From Liolophura sinensis (Eukaryota > Mollusca > Polyplacophora > Chitonida > Chitonidae), in assembly GCF_032854445.1 (NCBI RefSeq), contig NC_088301.1, forward strand, positions 7,996,281-8,060,280: a stretch of 64,000 nt of DNA. Direction: 5' to 3'. This document shows, one piece after another, positions 32,271 to 44,349 of the stretch. The notes beneath the pieces were generated by a model that saw only the letters and a program-made list of their open reading frames with translations, searched no databases and had not been told where the DNA came from. Position 1 is the first letter of the stretch. Every line of letters starts with the position of its first letter. The position numbers were made by a program, and so were the translations under genes.

Positions 32271-35200
32271 AAGGGGTTTTTTCTTTTTTACTACAAAATG
32301 AAAAGTTTAGATTTTCACACTTGTAATTATCGGACTACTGGGTATATGTAATTAGTGGAAACATATAGTGGAAACAAATATAGTCTTTAAAGACTTGCGC
32401 TTTGCATCATGCATTTAGTAAGACTGTGTCAAGGGTCAAATGCTTGTCTAAGCTGAAATTTTAGTCTGTAAAACAACGTTTCAGAGAACAATGGCTGAAA
32501 ATGTCAGTTATGTGAGTGCGACTGAAGATTTAACATATACTTCTTGCGACAAGTCATAAGTTCATTCATTTAGTCATTTTTAAAACTCAAACGTACTCTG
32601 TAGCAACCTAAATATTACTGTACACTGGGTTATATTACTCACGGATTGTGTACCTTAACAGAGGTTACATATAGATTGGGGCCCTCAAAGATCTTTCTTT
32701 CAAATCAGAAATATAGTCCACCGCTTTTAGTATCCATTCTGTCGTTTGTATGTAGTAAAAAAGTTCTGTGAAAAGATCTCTCATATCGTTTTCAATTTTG
32801 AATATACAGTTCTAAGAATTACTGCATGCAGTTATCGCATCGCATCGCAGTTTCTGCCTCTATCGCACTGAACATTAAGTCCTACCATATTTCATATTTC
32901 ATTTTTCTGTCATCCGCCGAATTAGCTGTTATCATGATCGAATCTGACATATATTTCCATATTATCTGTTGGCTTGGGTCTTAATTGTTTCATTGGTCGA
33001 AATCCATCTTCGTTCTGGTCATGATAAAATATTGTGTTTTTTCTATAAATGTTGGAAACTAGTATAATAAAGATATAATAATGTGAATATAACTGAGTTG
33101 ACTTGTGATTCTGAGAATTTGTCTTGCTTGACAAATATGGGAAAACGTCCATCATTTCGGCTAATGTCTGAACTTAATACGGTATTGGAATTGGAATTTT
33201 GACCCTTTTTGTAGACCTACTGTGATAAATGAGGAACAGTGTCCACCAGGCTTATAGCCCTCTATGTGCGATTTCTATATCCGTCTATGCTCAACAAGTC
33301 GAGGCCAGTGAGGCGTTCGAATCGAGCCCCTCTCTTTACAGCTGTGGTCAATTTTATGTTAACATATACTCGCCTGGCAAAGCACAAAGCACAAGGCACA
33401 AGGTTTTCTTCGAGTTCATGCAGCTAGACTGATTTTTTTAAAAAAATAATGTTGACAGTCGCTCTGTTATGCAAACATTATTGAAATAGACCGCTCTTTT
33501 GAAACAACTGGGACGTATTTATAAATATAAAGTCATGATATCTACTTTTAAATTAATAATGTTTTTCGATTCCAAGGCGCTACGAAAAGCTACGTTTATA
33601 CATGTAATTCTCAAATACGAATTATCACTAATATATAGGCCTGCATTGTTTATTCTAAGGCACCAGGAATTTTTCAGATGTTGAAGCCAGTCCATAACCA
33701 GCCATACAGGCGTGGTCAGACTGGATATAAATGCAATCTCAGGTAGGGGATTGCCGCCTTTTATAAGTATAAAACGAGACTTTAATCAACTAATCGAACT
33801 GGAAGAAGATGAAAGTTGATTCGTTCCTTACATCCTTTTAGTTTGTTGTCAGGTGTGCAAATATCTGGATACCGCGTTGTTCACCTCACTACACAATGTT
33901 AGTATTACATCAAAACCAGCAAGCCAAAGCTATTCAAGTCTGAAACGGAAACCGCCATCATTCACCATGATGCATAGGAATATTGACAGACGTAGGGATC
34001 TGTGATCGACACATTCTCAAGTTTGCACCTTATGAACAATGTAAATAGAGATGTAGTCTGAGCACTGAATGATATTGCTTTTTACGGGTATTCGCGATGT
34101 TACAACTACCGAAGCGGAAAAAACACCTCATTGAAATGTAACGTACCACAACAAGTGGGTGAACAATGCATATAGAAATATGAAGTTAGCTGTGTTTTCG
34201 TTTGATGTTACATCTTTTATATGACTATATCTGATATGATCGGGATTAAGATTTATAGTGTCACACGCTTTGATTACTTCAAAGCTTGCGAGTTTAACGG
34301 CTTGTTTAACAACAAAATCTGCCAGGTTTTCAAAAGCATGCAAATACGTAATGCTTTTATCGGCGATGAGCTTTTGCCGAGGACGGGTGTTTCCACAAGC
34401 TGTGGCCACAAATACGTGGATATATCATCAATGATGCAAAAGAAATCGGACATCAATACACTTATTTCACAAGGCTTTAAAGTGTGAAAGGTTGTGGCGT
34501 GCAAAAATGCTTTTCAGTTAACTGTAAGTTTAAATTCTATCCCAACACATCTAAGAAAAATATTTTTTTCACATAATGGCGTAGATTTTGACCCAATGGA
34601 CTTTCCATGTATGATCAATTACCTCGATTTTGAACTCGTATCGAAATCTAATTCTGAATCCTAGGCCTAATAATCCTCAGCTCACAAACTCTTCAGTATC
34701 TCCCAAAATGTGCTGCAACGGCCAGGCGAGATGTCGTAAACACTGTTTGGTAGAAAGTGGACAAGTCTTGTGACGTCCGTGTTTGTGCTCTATTTCGAGG
34801 CCTATCGTATCTTCCAATGTTAAGTTTCCAGTATGACAGTTTAACGCAACTGTTTCCAGTGTTTTCACCCTAAGTGTATACACAAGTGGGTATTTCGAGA
34901 TCTTCCCATTGTGACGATATATGTGTTGTACACTGAGGACGTAATTTTTACTAGAACGATATTGATGTATTATGCTTCACCTTTTTATGCAACATTTTAC
35001 TAGCTAATGTAAATTTGGTGTAGACTTTCATTTGGCACGATGTTGCGCAGCTTTGTTTCATTAAGATTTATGTAAGTTTCACTAGACTGATTTAAGAAGT
35101 TAGTGCTGTCATCCACTCTTAATTTGTATACTTTAGCTAACCGATATCTAACCGATATCTGCATGCAAGATTACAAACACTGCATCCAACATCATTTCAA

Positions 35201-35403
35201 TCTTTGAAGGCAGAAATGGGGAGGGTATTTATTTATTTGCGTTGTTACCTGTATCAGAAGTCATGTTTTGCCAGCGTTCATTTGTCTCAATGTTTAATTG
35301 TCTTGTCAGTAAACTTCAATTTTTAAATTTAATTTAAACATATCTTTACAAACCTGTTTAAAACCAAACACCAGAGAAGGTGAATATTGTTTTATATTTG
35401 TTT
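32271..35403. other. Spacer between NOX5 copies, nothing recognised
   Basis: AT-rich. Frames at 32922-33155, 33229-33432, 33499-33684, 34128-34409, 34221-34487 and 34677-34883 have no recognisable domain, and some overlap on opposite strands. No gene supported. Confidence 0.4.
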
Positions 35404-35518
35404 AGGTGGTGTTTTACACTGTACTCAGCAATATTTCACTTATACGACTACTGCCAGAAATACGGTGGGAGGAAACCGTGCAGAGCCCGCGTGAAGCCCA
35501 CGACCATCCCTAGGTTCT
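35404..35518 (-). repeat. SINE family 1 fragment
   Basis: GTGGTGTTTTACACTGTACTC, TTATACGACTACTGCCAGAA, GGTGGGAGGAAACCGTGCAG: complement of the family 1 tail and core. Confidence 0.82.
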
Positions 35519-37056
35519 GTTGTCATAAATTTAGATGTGATAGAACCTTGAGTGCGGCACAAATGGCAGTCATGTGAATACATTTATCAGAGAGCTGCAG
35601 CATGCTACGTTCATGTTAGCCCATTACATACTTGGCTAGGCGTATTATACCGCCAAGAAAAATAATGCAAATTTCAATTAATAGCCTTTCCAATCCATTT
35701 AATAACTACAGTCGCATCAGCACGCCACATCACCACATTCAGAAAAAATGAGTTTATTATTCCAACTACACCAACAACCTCATGAGATGAATGGAAAACC
35801 AAAGCTGCTTGCCACAAGCACTTCTTTGAAAATAAATCAGGCTATCACGTTACACAGATTAAGACAACAGCATCCAGATGACAAAACTGTTGTTGACATT
35901 GATACATGTCAACTTCAGAATTCACTCATTATTCTTGGTTTTCAAATACACGAATACAACGAACTACCAACAGCACCCAGTCAAAACTGTCGGGTTTGAT
36001 ACGTCAACTTTAGAATTCACTCATCATGCTTGGGTTCAACATTTCGGGGCGGATAGTTTCAAATATATGGGAATACTGTGTTCGCTGCTGCGCTCTAGTG
36101 ATGTGACCCATGCAAGCACCACATGCTCTGTCAAGTAAATTTCTCCAGAAGTAATGCTATTCATGTTTTTTCTTTTAAACTTTTGCGTTTCAGCTATGCC
36201 ATACACATGTAGAATATCACAACTGTGGTCATTGTATGTGAAGGTAATGAAAGGAAACTTGAATTGGATTAAATTAGATTAAAGTTTGAACTTTCATCAT
36301 TTCGAGCAACGAAACCACAATTTATTCACCTTGTTTTTCTTAACTACAATATGTGATTCTATCCGTGTGAGATATTCTGTATAGCGCCACTCGAGAATGA
36401 TGTTCACATTCTTTGAAATACACTTGTCTTTCACCAATATGCATGGTGCGCATACTTGCCACAGGTCGATGGTTTTACCCGGAACTCCGTTTACCTCCAT
36501 TCGTGAAACTGACCACCATCGCATAACGGAAAAAATCTAGAGTATAGCGTAAAAAAAAAAATTCTTAAATGTAGGTCTTTGTATTGCATTATATCTTCTA
36601 TTTTATAAGTTGTATAAGATAGTTATATATAGCCAAACAGACCGTGTAACACTAAGACATCACAATTCATCCGTAACATATGCATCACGCAAAACAAAAC
36701 AAAATCCAGGTTTTATTCAGATTCACTAAATCTGCATTAATGTGAGATCAATCGTGTAGTAAAGCCAGGAACGTCTTGTGGAGTTCGATTTGCATGCAAA
36801 TGTTTGCATACAATTAGTCATGCATCTGTAAACCGTCTAAAAGAAACAATTAGGGGTGTATCACGAGGCAATTACGAAGCATTCATCCCTGAGGCGCTCA
36901 GTAAAGACACCGACTTAAATCCTGATACCATTCTTATGGTAATGAACCGTAAATGGAGCTTGAAAAAAAAAATTCCACACAAGAGTGCTGTTGACCGAGG
37001 TTTTCCAGTTTTACATGCAAGATCTGCTGACGGGCAACTGCGGCACTTAAAGTGAT
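35519..37056. other. Spacer, nothing recognised
   Basis: The block GTCAACTTCAGAATTCACTC (about 35907) is nearly repeated about 100 bp downstream (about 36003). Frames at 35748-36138, 36297-36524 and 36804-37055 are unrecognised. Confidence 0.4.
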
Positions 37057-37237
37057 AGACAGCACCTGACTAATGTTTATGTCCACTGAAAGACTTCCAT
37101 ACAAAGTATCTTAAACCGGCATTAAATATTTATTTAGATTTTTTCAACCCAGTGAAAGTTTAGTGAAACTTACTCTTGACACATCTTCTGCTCGTCTTCA
37201 TTATCAAGAGAAAGGTGACGTCCCCTTTATCCTAGCT

Positions 37238-37736
37238 TTCTAAAGCCCATCGCACACAGACAACATTTATTGTCGGAAACGAGATTTCTTGATCCAGACA
37301 ACAAAAAAAATCCTCGAAATTTACTCGTATGTGGGTAACCACAACAAGATTTCATTAGCCTCCAACACTTGATCCAAAGATTCAGCTTCTTTAATTTTGG
37401 GCAACAAAAAAATCCAAAAACAAATGAGCCGGCCACAAGATTTCGCTCGTCTGCAAGAAAGCAGGATTTTGTGAGATCGTCGTCGTCTACTTTAATCAGT
37501 CATTGTATACGGAAATGTGATGTGAGTACATACAAAATCGAAGCTGTGACACAACTTTTTGGCGTCACACGACCTTGAACGTATCATATGACCGTTTTTC
37601 GAAGCTGGAATCTTCAAAAATGAATAACAAATGTTGCTCGTGTGCGGGTCAGTGATATTCCGGATCATTTGACACCGGGATCTGAAATCCGATTTTCGAC
37701 AACAAATATTGACTTCTCCTTGTGCGATAGACTTTA
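37238..37736. mobile_element. MITE with ~60-bp terminal inverted repeats
   Basis: Left end TAAAGCCCATCGCACACAG, ACAACATTTATTGTCGGAAA, TTGATCC. Right end, read inward on the other strand: TAAAGTCTATCGCACAAGG, TATTTGTTGTCGAAAA, GATCC. About 500 bp, no coding capacity. Superfamily and target duplication not determined. Confidence 0.75.
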
Positions 37737-38040
37737 ACCAGTAGCCTATAGCAGATAAAGTTGTGGACTTCGGTGATGAGGGCCTAAGTGATAAATAGCT
37801 TTTTAGGAAAAAGGATGTACTGAAAGAATATTTCTTCCACTGCTTGAACTGTTGATACAGTGGGCTTACTATATCATTTACAAGGAACTCCAGCGATCTG
37901 CAGATGCACGGCCGGGGTATTGCTGGTTCAGATCGTAGCCTTCGGAGGGATTCAGCTGGTGATTTTGACCCTTATAAAAATGTTTTCAGAATTACAATAG
38001 GATTGTTGTACAGCTAGACTCATGTTCAATTCTGGAAGGA

Positions 38041-38307
38041 ATGGAAATAAATTTAAGCCCCACTGAGGCTGATCTACACATTCAACTGTCGCTGGATTTT
38101 ATGCTTCAGTTTTGTAGTGGTGGCTTCTCAGGTGAGAGCAGTACTGACCTAGTTATCGCGGACGTCAGACAAAGCATCTCGGCTCGGACACCGCGTTTTA
38201 ATGCCGAACGAAGTGAGAGGAGGCCGGAGGCCGAGCGAGCGAGGAGAGGCCTATTTGTATCGTGTAAGTTTACTTTAATTACCTGTCAAGTTTGTGAGAC
38301 ACGGTAA
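38041..38307 (+). other. 88-codon frame in the shared TIR-element block
   Basis: The start MEINLSPTEADLHIQLSL is echoed in copy 1 (about 21088: MEINLSTTEADVDIHLSL), where it soon meets a stop. Similarity at protein level could be a relic of an element-encoded protein or simply DNA similarity. Function unknown. Confidence 0.25.
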
Positions 38308-38660
38308 ATATGGCCACCGAACTTCCGATTTTTTTGATGGCTGCCATTTTGAAAGCATGACGAGAAAAGTACCAAAAAGTGTCAACCGCTCCAGATTCTA
38401 AAATTTATGTGGGCTGAACGCTTTTGATTTTCACTGCCTTATGACACACAATCAGCACTGACCTTTTGAAGGGCGTTTTCTTTCTCCGAGACTCCCAGCC
38501 GTAGTTGGCGTAAGAGTCCAAAGACGAATACTGGACGAAGTTCAGCCTTGAGGTATCTTAGCAATCACGCTCAAATCAGCGATCGGCTCAGTGTGTATGC
38601 TAGCTTCAACGGACTTTTCCCATGTGTCAGTGATGTTTTTCGAATGGAAAGGGTTATCTT

Positions 38661-38909
38661 TTTTTTTTTTTTGATTGTTGTTTTACGCCGTACTCAAGAA
38701 TATTTCACTTATGCGACGGCGGCCAGTATTATGGTGGGTGGAAACCGGGTAGAGCCCGGGGGAAACCCACGGCCATCCGCAGGTTGCTGGCAGACCTTCC
38801 CACGTACGGCCGGAGAGGAAGCCAGCATAACTCACAGCGACCTCATTGGTGAGAGGCTTCTGGGTCACTACGCTGCGCTAGCGCGCTAACCGACTGAGCC
38901 ACGAACCCC
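38661..38909 (-). mobile_element. SINE family 1, full length with target-site duplication
   Basis: Flanked by the 14-bp direct repeat GAAAGGGTTATCTT at 38647-38660 and 38910-38923. Runs from a T-run end through the complete core to the tRNA-like head (complement CGCTAACCGACTGAGCC, A box). Recent insertion. Confidence 0.95.
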
Positions 38910-38957
38910 GAAAGGGTTATCTTGACACTTGCCAGACATTTTTTTTAACTGAGGTAA

Positions 38958-38960
38958 AAA

Positions 38961-39003
<43 letters not shown>
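38958..39003. repeat. (ATCT)n microsatellite
   Basis: Eleven to twelve perfect ATCT units directly preceding a SINE fragment. Confidence 0.98.
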
Positions 39004-39127
39004 AGTGAGTTCAAGTCCAGCTCATGCTGGCTTCCTCTGCGGTCTTAAGTGGGAAGGTCTGTCAGCAACCTGCGGGTGGTCGTGGGTTCCCCCCGGCTGT
39101 GCCCGGTTTCCTCCCACCATAATGCAG
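39004..39127 (+). repeat. SINE family 1 fragment truncated by the Penelope-like element
   Basis: Starts at the B box (GAGTTCAAGTCCAGCTCATG) and runs to CCTCCCACCATAATGC. The tail is replaced by Penelope-like sequence at about 39127. Confidence 0.88.
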
Positions 39128-40220
39128 AATTTGGAAGTAAAAATTATCGCCAAATTTTAGGCACAGAGATGGGTACACAGTTTGCACCAACCTACGCTAC
39201 TTATTTAGTATAATATTTGGATACTTAGAGCAAAAGCTCTACAGTAAAATTGAAAATAACTACGGACGTAATTTATCGAAACAGTCATTCAAAAGGTTTT
39301 TAGATGATTATTTTATCATTTGGGATCAGTGAAAAGCAATATAACGGATCTCTTTATTGCCTTGAACAATTTGGACCCAAATACCAAGTTCACGTTAGAA
39401 ACTAGTCACGATGAAATACCTTTCTTAGACATTCTCCTTACTAAGGGAATGAGATAACCACAGATATTTTCTACAAACCGACCGGCACAAAACAATACCT
39501 GGATTATAGATCCTGCCACACAAAAAACCAGATCCCGTTTATTCTTGAGAGACGAATTTGCACAATCATACCTAATAAAGAACTCCGACAAATCAGATTA
39601 TCTGAGTTAAAGACTTTTCTGTTAATGAGGTATTACCCAAAAGAAGTAATAGACATCGGTATTGACAAAGTAAACAAAATTGACATTTCAGTTTTAAGGA
39701 CCAGCAAACCGACTTCTAACACCGATACGCTATCATTTATATGCACTCATAACCATAACAATTTCAACTTCTTTCCCATTATCCACAACAATCGACCCCT
39801 GCTAGAATCAAATAATCATCTCACTAAAGTTTTCATCAAACCAAAATTATAAACGGTAGAAGACAGGCTCCCAATCTTAAGAAACTTCTAACAAAGGCTC
39901 GGTTTACTACCAACTACCAAATAGGAACCAGTTATACAACTTCTAAGTGTGGAGACCCACGATGAAAATACTGTGAACATTTAATAACAAGCAGTCATTT
40001 TTTGTTTCATGTTACCAATTTTGACTTCCGTAGCACCGCTAATATGAACTGTAATTCCCAAAATCTACTTTATGTGTTAACATTCTTGTAACAAACTCTA
40101 CAAAGGCGAAACTGGTGATTCATTAAGGAATCGATGTAGGGTACAAAGGCAACAAATTAACACGCCAAGTTTACAGGTTTTACCTGTAAGCAAACGTATC
40201 GCATCATGTGAAAATAATAA
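39128..40220 (+). pseudogene. Penelope-like retroelement, 5'-truncated RT plus GIY-YIG endonuclease
   Basis: Broken by frameshifts and stops, but motifs come in family order. RT: GTEMGTQFAPTYATYL (about 39160), then a decayed (F/Y)LDDYF-type site near 39300, LNNLDPNTKF, IPFLDILL, TDIFYKPTGTKQYLDYRSCH (about 39455), IPFILERRICTIIPNKELRQ and YYPKEVIDIGIDK. Linker: FFPIIHNNRPLL (about 39770) and a CGDPR...C finger (about 39950). C-terminus: YKGETGDSLRNRCRVQRQQ (40096-40150), the GIY-YIG nuclease signature. Penelope elements pair these two domains. Inactive. Confidence 0.85.
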
Positions 40221-40813
40221 CGTCTGATACTTTTTAGAAAGCTTGAGTTTCTTGCTTTTGATTGAAAATGTTGTCTTTTTCTGTATTAGGTCAAGCAACA
40301 GCTAGATGTACAGTAAGCATTTCCAGCGACCATCCAAACAATACAAATCTGCACTTGTCCACTGAAATCGTTTTAAATGGCTGATAGTAATTTCAGAATG
40401 TTACAAGCTAAAATCTGGACAACGCACAAACTGAGTCAGCTCTGTTTGAGTTTATTTTGAAACAAACAAGACTGATGCCGTCAACTAAAATACCAACTCC
40501 ACACTTCTTTCTCAGCCTGAGGGTTATCTTTCTAATCTACTAAATATTCCTTTTCTTTTTCTTTGTACCTAATTTGCTTGAAATGCCACCTCTGTAATGA
40601 TCGAATTCATAAATGTAAAGTGAAACATAAAGTAATACAAGACATTCTTTTACAGCAAAATTGGTTATGAAGTGAAAAGAGACAAGTACTGCGTTGACCA
40701 GATGCTTTATTTTAATCTCTTTATACCTCACATCTCGTGTCAAAGCAAGCTTTGTATATCACTTTAAATAAATGTAGCAAATTATCCCATAACTTGCAGT
40801 GATATAACAACAA
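40221..40813. other. Spacer, little recognised
   Basis: First ~55 bp are the right end of TIR element copy 2; the rest shows nothing I can name. Confidence 0.45.
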
Positions 40814-40814
40814 T

Positions 40815-41066
40815 GATCTACAGTTTTAATATATGCCGAACTACTTCTATGGTTATATTTTGGGCCACTGGATGAATACTGTATAAATTTTTGATCTGTA
40901 AAGCATTTTAAAATCCTCAATATGTAACTTTTCTTCAGATGATCTACAGTTTTAATATATGCCGAACTACTTCTATGGTTATATTTTGGGCCACTGGATG
41001 AATACTGTATAAATTTTTGTTCTGTAAAGCATTTTAAAATCCTCAATATGTAACTTTTCTTCAGAT
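40815..41066. repeat. Near-perfect 126-bp tandem duplication
   Basis: 40815-40940 and 40941-41066 begin GATCTACAGTTTTAATATAT and end TAACTTTTCTTCAGAT. I see a single difference (TTTTTGATCTG versus TTTTTGTTCTG), so the duplication is recent. Confidence 0.97.
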
Positions 41067-41488
41067 GCATCAATGAGCGAATTTTGATCCTTTTTTGTGT
41101 TAGAAATGGGAGAGCCGTATAAGGGATCGTATTTTAGAGAAATTTGCCGCAAACCAAAGAAGTATAAAAATTTATTGCGCAGAAAAAATATGAAAATGTC
41201 GCCTTAATTGCCTTTCATCACACGTGTTACATACCAAATTTCAACATCCTACGCACAAAATTGTGGCGAATTTTGGTCACAGTGGTGCTGTCGACGTTTA
41301 TGCTTAACATGTAGGGAGATGTCGAAAAATGACACCCTATCGGCGGCTTTCAAACTCTGTTTTACGGATAAGTACTAAACGGATTTCAGCTCTGCAAACT
41401 GATTTAGAAATTGACGGATATACCCTATAATGTGGTATACTTTTTTTTGCAATTATAAAAAATTTAAAGTTTGACTGAAACCCTACCA
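41067..41488. other. Probable 5' leader of the Ngaro/DIRS-like element
   Basis: Non-coding sequence between the 126-bp duplication and the first Gag frame. The left terminal repeat of the element could not be identified. Confidence 0.3.
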
Positions 41489-42660
41489 ATACCACGAGAG
41501 GACAAGTTGAAACCAGTGAGGCTTCTTCTACCGCTGCCGTTCTGCCGCCGATCGTCCTCGCCAAGCCGGCATTCAGCGATGGCCAGCAGCCCACAGCCGT
41601 GCCAATGGATACTGTGGCACCCTGGAAGAATTTACCGTCAGCAGCAGTATTTGACTTAGTCTTCATTTCAGTGATGCTCGTTATTGCAATTCTATTGTGC
41701 TAAGTAATCCAGCGTTGTTTACTGGCAGTTCTACTAAGTTGAGTAATCAGCTGGGATTTCACGTTAACTCGAACGGGGGTCCCAGTGAGTTGACGGGCCC
41801 AGTGACGCAGTGCCCTTCGCTGAGAGGCATTCAGAGTCATCCTGGGCTCGTCACAGGAACGCTAGGTGATACCCAGCAGTTTCCGATACCGTTTCATTTC
41901 GAAACCATAGGCTTTTGTCCTGCGCTTTGTCAGCCTAGCCCATTAGTCAGTTCTTGTGGCGATTTAGATGCACACGTAAATATCCATTTAAAGAAAATGA
42001 TATGGTGTGGTGAATACGTAGATGTGCCTCTTCTTTTAAATACCTCACATGATCTGTACGAACAGGCTTGTTCACTTTCTTACGTGGGCAGGCAGGCGAG
42101 GCAGTACTTTTGAAACCTAAAGCCCAGGTTAGGCGGCTAGATTCGATAGATCTGTGGACCAATGCTTTCTTGATATTTTCAAGTGTGTACATAGAGCTTC
42201 ATCCTCATGAGCCACGTCAGCTGTTAAAATACATGATTGTAGTGCGGTCGCTCGCTGCTCGCCTGAATGGTTTTGTCTGGCGGAGTTATGACGAGCAGTT
42301 AAGGTTGAGAATGGCACAAAAGCCTGAGTCTTCTTGGGCGGTTACTGACGCTGTGGCTGTTCTGTTTGCTGCCAAGAGGGGGCCATCTTCAGCTTTCCGA
42401 TTTAAGGTCGGTGAGTAGAGGTATTGGCAGACGGAGCAGCCAGCAGTTGTAATGGTTGTCAATGGTTGTAATCAACAACAATTGTCGTTTCCAGCAGAAG
42501 TCTAGCAAATGCATTGGTTTGCATTCTGCAAGTGACTGTTATGCTTCTAAAAAATGGAGTTGCGAATCCAAAATTACAGGTGCAACAAAAGTCATCTCAG
42601 TGGACAACCACACCATACATGAGCCTTGGTGTGAATCCACTTAAAGGCTGCCATCTAACG
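41489..42660 (+). pseudogene. Gag-like protein of the Ngaro/DIRS-like element
   Basis: Frames 41489-41703, 41697-42113, 42068-42418 and 42456-42644 in succession. DAHVNIHLKKMIWCGEYVDV (about 41970-42030) and EPRQLLKYMIVVRSLAARLN...WRSYDEQLRLRMAQKP (about 42210-42330) resemble the conserved Gag core of Ngaro/DIRS elements. The last frame has a zinc-knuckle-like C..H....C (SSKCIGLHSASDCYASKKW). Broken by at least two frameshifts. Confidence 0.7.
42471..42606 (+). repeat. Gag zinc-knuckle segment, arm 1 of a 137-bp inverted duplication
   Basis: Nearly identical to the reverse complement of 45282-45418 over about 135 bp (for example GCAAATGCATTGGTTTGCAT in both). Confidence 0.95.
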
Positions 42661-42850
42661 ATGTACATGTAAGGAAGCTTTCTGTGAAATTAACATCGCA
42701 TTTGTCTGGGGTATTTTGTCTCACCCCTTCCACTATATGTTACTCAAGGTTATGTGAATATTTAGCGAGCTATCCTAGTTCCTAAAAAGATTTTCATTAC
42801 AATACACGGGTCCTTATTTCCCAGCAGATTGTAAAAATTTATAATCTGTG

Positions 42851-43620
42851 CAGGAAGCCGAGGAGATAGCTGAACGTAAAATTAAGAAAGAGGTCCGCCT
42901 TGGACGAGTTGCAGGCCCCTTTTCATCTAGACCTATATCAACAGTGCGCATTTCACCCCTGGGGCTAGTGTCAAAGAAATCCCCAGGAGAATTGCGGCTC
43001 ATTCATCACCTTTCTACCCAGTGGGGGAACTCTCTGAATGATTTCATAGACCCATCGGTTTGCTCAGTATCATATTCTAAAACTGATGACGCTATTGAGC
43101 TGATACAAACGCTGGGGAAAGGCGCCTTACTTGCAAAAGCTGACATACAGTCTACATTCAGACTCTTGCCCGTCCGGAAGATTTGACCAGTTATGGTTTA
43201 AAGTTCGCGGGGAATACTACTTCAACAAATGTGTACCTTTAGGTTGTAAAATATCGTTCTCGTTGTATGAAATATTCTGTACGTTCATTGAATGGTGTGT
43301 AAAACGACACAGTGGCTTAAACTCGGTATTGCATTACCGAGATGATTTTTTCTTTGGGGGCCCACGTGATAGACACGATTGTCAATCCCTGTTAACAGGT
43401 CTTAGACAAATATGCCATGACTTGGGTATTCCAGTAGTAGAGGATAAAACTACGATCCCCTTGTGTTTGCCTTACTTACGTTTGGTTAGACTTGGACTCC
43501 GAAGAAATGCTAGTTCGCGTGCCTGAAGAGAAAATGATTTGTCACTCAAAATTAGCCAAGCTTCAGAGATGAAGAAATTAACTTTGAGGGAGTTGCAGTG
43601 ATTAATTGATTTGCTAAATT
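42851..43620 (+). pseudogene. Reverse transcriptase of the Ngaro/DIRS-like element
   Basis: LGLVSKKSPGELRLIHHLS (fingers), LLAKADIQSTFRLLPV (catalytic Asp in ADI), a frameshift near 43185, FDQLWFKVRGEYYFNKCVPLG, YEIFCTFIEWCVK, and a YxDD site read as YRDDFFFGG (about 43336) where YLDDFLF is usual, then PVVEDKTTIP. Past another frameshift the LGLELDSEEMLVRVPEEKM-type thumb is visible at about 43490-43535. Confidence 0.85.
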
Positions 43621-43635
43621 TGTATGCACCGCTAT

Positions 43636-43725
43636 TGTATGGGACATCGTGCCAGGTATCGCACCGGGTATCGCACTGGGTATCGTACCGGGTATCGTAT
43701 CGGGTATCGCACCGCTATCGATTTC
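43636..43725. repeat. 10-15-bp tandem repeat inside the RT/RNase H junction
   Basis: CGGGTATCGCACCGGGTATCG-like units (about six) expand the coding region between RT and RNase H. Confidence 0.85.
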
Positions 43726-43739
43726 TCTGGGCGGCTAGT

Positions 43740-44349
43740 CGATGCCACGGTGGGCATAGCTAAACCTCACCACTATATTCGTGTCACACATGAAATGAAG
43801 ACCGATCTTGGTATGTGGAAGCAATTTCTAAGCACATGTTATGGGACTAAGCTCATTCTGAATAAATATTGGTATGGTACCGACTCCATTGAGTTATTTA
43901 CCGATTCAGCCTTAGGATTTGCTATGGGCGCCTATTTCGGTGGCAGATGGGCATATTGATCCTGACCGCAACATTAGCATGAGAACGAAGTGGTGAAGGA
44001 TATCACATTTCTAGAACTCTTCCCTATTGTTGTGTCGACTGTTTCATGGGGGGAATATTTGCGGAACAGCAGGATCACATTTAGATCTGATAATAATGCA
44101 GTTGTGGACGTAGTTAATAAGCAGACTTCGAAGTCTAAGCGGGTTATGAAGCTACTGCTTGAGTTAGTACTGGCTTGTCTAAATCACAACATTTTGTTCA
44201 GAGCTAAGCATATTCCGGGTGTAGATAACGGTATAGCGGATGCTATTTCACGCTTTCAGTGGGCGCGTTTTCGGGAGTTGGCCCCTCATGCGGACCGACA
44301 ACCAAGCCCAATACCGGAATGGGTGTGGGCGATTAGGCGAGTGAAGTGA
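43740..44349 (+). pseudogene. RNase H domain of the Ngaro/DIRS-like element
   Basis: LFTDSALGFAMGAYFGGRW (about 43895-43950, first Asp), ITFLELFPIVVSTVSWGEYL (catalytic Glu, about 44010), ITFRSDNNAVVDVVNKQTSK (Asp, about 44070) and KHIPGVDNGIADAISRFQW (Asp, about 44205). All four acidic residues are visible, though a stop and frameshift lie near 43960. Confidence 0.87.

Larger units (their letters stand above)
37057..40278. mobile_element. TIR element copy 2, expanded by nested insertions
   Basis: Starts ATAGACAGCACCTGACTAATG, as copy 1 at 20994. Shares the ATGGAAATAAAT and TTATCGCGGACGTCAGA block (38018-38180). Ends with TGATACTTTTTAGAAA, TTGATTGAAA and TTGTCTTTTT as copy 1. Copy 1 is about 0.74 kb; this copy is 3.2 kb because it holds a MITE (37238-37736), SINEs (38661-39127), an ATCT repeat and a Penelope-like element (39128-40220). 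Confidence 0.6.

Noticed and set aside
34128-34504. Overlapping 93-, 88- and 76-codon frames on both strands
   Set aside because: Open frames on both strands of the same DNA, no domain, no splice or repeat evidence; likely composition effect.
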